Below the pieces are notes generated by a model that was not told the DNA's origin, searched no databases, and was given only the letters and a program-made list of their open reading frames with translations. From NCBI GenBank assembly GCA_003663345.1, contig QMZU01000038.1, forward strand, positions 1 to 7,105: DNA of 7,105 nt, written 5' to 3'. Both the position numbers and the translations under genes were made by a program. This stretch comes from Candidatus Aenigmatarchaeota archaeon (GTDB lineage: Archaea; Aenigmatarchaeota; Aenigmatarchaeia; PWEA01; B50-G16). The first letter of the stretch is position 1; every line of letters starts with the position of its first letter. Below, one piece after another: positions 5,207 through 7,105 of the stretch.

Positions 5207-5899
5207 TCAGGGACCTTCAGAGGTGCAAATTTCAAGGTCTGGAGACTCTTTACATATAAGATCTTTTAATTCGTCCCTGTTTTTGAAACCCTCATAAAGG
5301 TTATCCTCAATAACAACGCTTGGGTACTCACTTATACCGTAGTAATCCTTTAGCACCTTTATGAAGGGGTCATCAAAATCCGAATCAAGGGCAAATACCA
5401 GTAACTTCTCATTCAATTTCTTCTTGAAGTACGTGAGGAGAAATGACTCCTCATCGCACATGGAACAGTTCCTGGAGAAGAAGTAGAGAACACTGACCGA
5501 GCCCTGAGACTTGCAGGCGGAATCCATCTTCTTCGATAGCAACCAGTATCTGATGAGAAGACGATAGTAGTCTCTCTTCAACTCATCAAGGCTCTTCATA
5601 TCCTTGAATTCCTCATCATTTTCGTAGTTCTGTATTCTGTTCCCTAATTCATAACTCTGCTGATTTATCTGGATTATCCTGTTCTGAAGAAGGGGGCAGG
5701 TGGCGTTCTCGCCTATGAAGTTCAGGAACAGAAACTCCAGCTGGAAGGCCTCAAGGTCATTATTCAAATCATCAATCTGGCCTTTCATGTAGCTTATCTT
5801 CTCCTTGTTTATTGACCATCCAAAGAACACACCACTCAGGAATATCAAAGTCGAAATTATCAGAGCCATTATAATTGTACCGGTATCCAGCCTTTTCAT
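5207..5899 (-). CDS. Membrane-anchored coiled-coil protein with thioredoxin-like domain
   Basis: 230 residues. One N-terminal membrane segment (about 7-28) follows MKRLDTG and would act as an uncleaved signal anchor. Residues about 32-126 are charged and helical, probably coiled coil. The C-terminal part from about 134 looks like a thioredoxin fold: strand VSVLYFF, then CSMC (C145, C148) at the usual active-site position, strand KLLVFALDSD, and YPSVVIED with P193 as the likely cis-proline. Additional cysteines are C68, C129, C216 and C225. The CxxC and cis-Pro suggest dithiol/disulfide activity, probably outside the membrane, but substrate and partners are unknown. The gene starts one base after the stop of the glycosyltransferase gene, so the two are co-transcribed and likely translationally coupled; the ribosome site is weak. 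A redox-inactive scaffold role is possible. Confidence 0.85.
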   Translation of the reverse strand: MKRLDTGTIIMALIISTLIFLSGVFFGWSINKEKISYMKGQIDDLNNDLEAFQLEFLFLNFIGENATCPLLQNRIIQINQQSYELGNRIQNYENDEEFKDMKSLDELKRDYYRLLIRYWLLSKKMDSACKSQGSVSVLYFFSRNCSMCDEESFLLTYFKKKLNEKLLVFALDSDFDDPFIKVLKDYYGISEYPSVVIEDNLYEGFKNRDELKDLICKESPDLEICTSEGP

Positions 5900-5900
5900 C

Positions 5901-7105
5901 TTACCACTTCTTTTCAGCCCTCAAAATTTCATATATCAACGATACTGACCAGAAGAACATTAGAAGGATCGGGAAGAGAAATAGGTATGAAACATATCCG
6001 AGCTTTTTGACACTGACCTTTTCGTCCACACTTCTGTAGCTCTGATAAAGTATATAACCACCCAGAAGGGTTATTGAGATGAATAACATGAAATCGAAGT
6101 TCAGTAAAAATATGTCTATCTTTGGTGTTAGGCTGAACTCCTTCACAAACGTCATGAAATCAAAGTTTATCAGGAAAAGATAATTTAAAGTATCGTACAG
6201 TGATTTACCAAGATTATATATTATCACACCGAAGAGTATCATTATTAAGAACACCGCCACCATATTCACGGGCAAGTAGAACACACCAAGATTTCCGTAT
6301 TTTCTGTTGAACAACATATGTCTGTACTTGATAGTATTTTCGATAACACCCCTGTACCACCTCACCCTCTGTTTGTACAACGGTTTCAGTTTCTCAGGAC
6401 ATATTGTAAAAACTTCCGCTGTTGTCGAGTTCTCTATGCGGTAACCGGCATTATGCATTTTCAGCGCTATCTCCATATCCTCCGTAAGGTTGTTCTCATC
6501 AAACCCTCCAATTTCTTCCAGAACAGATTTTCTGTATATACTGAAAGGACCCGGAGCAACAGGAACAGCATCCATGAACGCCAGAACTCTTCTCAGAAAT
6601 ATGTTCAGAAGGTACTCCGAATACTGTATCTTGCTGAGGAGATTCCTCGGGTTTTTAACTTTAAGGGCCGGTGTAACACAGCCCACATTCTTATCCTCAA
6701 AGAAACCCACCATTTTCTTTAAAGAATCCGGTTCCACGAATGAGTCTGCATCCAGACATGCTATCAGCTCACCTCTGGCAATTTTTATACCCATATTGAG
6801 CGAATGTGCTTTCCCACGGTTCTCACCTTTCTCTATAACCTTGACCTCTGGTTCGAATCTTCTCGCCACCTCGAGCGTCCTGTCGGTACTTCCATCATCC
6901 ACCACTATTATCTCCAGTTTATCCTTCGGGTAATCAAGGTTCAGAAGGGATTCGACGGTCCCGGCAAGGACATCCTCCTCGTTGTAAGCCGGAACTATAA
7001 CCGAAACACTCGGAAGTTTCCTTGGTAACTTCGGCTCGAACCTATAGATGTCTCTATTTTTCAGAAAGGTGAGTAGCCAAACCATGGAAACGAATACCAT
7101 TGCAT
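5901..7105 (-). CDS. Membrane glycosyltransferase family 2, processive type (5' end probably outside window)
   Basis: GT2-fold enzyme that would transfer sugar from a nucleotide-sugar at the inner face of the membrane. Counting from the ATG at 7100: SVIVPAYNEE at 33-42, VVDDGS with D68/D69, the metal-binding DAD at 117-119, GPFSIYRK at 184-191, the acceptor/base motif TED at 206-208, and QRVRW at 244-248. The last is the Q/RxxRW signature shared with cellulose, chitin, hyaluronan and poly-GlcNAc synthases. Three membrane segments follow (about 272-296, 333-353, 367-391). Sugar and product cannot be told. The frame stays open to the window edge, and the N terminus shows only the end of a hydrophobic stretch (VFVSMVWLLTFL), so relatives suggest another part of a first membrane helix lies upstream; a start at 7100 (399 residues) is the alternative. 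The thioredoxin-like gene follows after one base. Confidence 0.88.
   Translation of the reverse strand, partial: AMVFVSMVWLLTFLKNRDIYRFEPKLPRKLPSVSVIVPAYNEEDVLAGTVESLLNLDYPKDKLEIIVVDDGSTDRTLEVARRFEPEVKVIEKGENRGKAHSLNMGIKIARGELIACLDADSFVEPDSLKKMVGFFEDKNVGCVTPALKVKNPRNLLSKIQYSEYLLNIFLRRVLAFMDAVPVAPGPFSIYRKSVLEEIGGFDENNLTEDMEIALKMHNAGYRIENSTTAEVFTICPEKLKPLYKQRVRWYRGVIENTIKYRHMLFNRKYGNLGVFYLPVNMVAVFLIMILFGVIIYNLGKSLYDTLNYLFLINFDFMTFVKEFSLTPKIDIFLLNFDFMLFISITLLGGYILYQSYRSVDEKVSVKKLGYVSYLFLFPILLMFFWSVSLIYEILRAEKKW

Noticed and set aside
6318..6933. Two overlapping + strand frames (6318-6722 and 6490-6933)
   Set aside because: Both lie antisense within the glycosyltransferase catalytic domain, whose GT2 motifs are intact on the - strand.

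Overview
The window looks archaeal. It carries an archaeal-type membrane lipid head-group transferase, Pth2-type peptidyl-tRNA hydrolase, an archaeal-length TruD, an S-layer protein with the conserved N- and C-terminal archaeal S-layer motifs, TATA boxes about 25 nt upstream of expected transcript starts, and GGAGGT-type Shine-Dalgarno (SD) sites. The S-layer type (VVGDDAAAADIVGAIDIAARLG-like N terminus, LVGGPCAN-like C terminus) is one I associate with DPANN archaea and some Euryarchaeota. That placement is recalled, not computed.

Layout. Positions 1-2206 (+ strand) are a tightly packed operon: the tail of an unrecognised gene, a CDP-alcohol phosphatidyltransferase, pth2 and truD. The genes are joined by 4-nt gaps, short overlaps and near-overlaps, so translation is probably coupled. 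Everything after that is on the - strand. A small Cys-rich lipoprotein gene (2163-2429) converges on truD and overlaps it by 44 bp. A broken gene relic (about 2463-2800) follows. Next comes an S-layer gene (2866-4908) with a strong hairpin/T-tract terminator and a 298-bp upstream region holding its promoter and a highly structured leader. Last is a two-gene unit read from the right edge: a membrane GT2 glycosyltransferase (5901 to beyond the edge) and a membrane-anchored thioredoxin-like protein (5207-5899).

How the genes fit together. The left operon combines lipid head-group synthesis with tRNA housekeeping (peptidyl-tRNA recycling and pseudouridylation). The right part is about the cell surface: S-layer, processive-type glycosyltransferase, an apparently extracytoplasmic redox-like protein and a lipoprotein.

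The most interesting feature is the S-layer 5' leader (about 4909-5030, - strand). It has three consecutive hairpins. The largest has a position that pairs only in the S-layer-sense RNA (G.U). Its 3' arm can instead pair with a second copy of the same heptamer that overlaps the SD site, which is the layout of an on/off translational switch. I saw no tRNA, rRNA, CRISPR array, transposase or insertion sequence.
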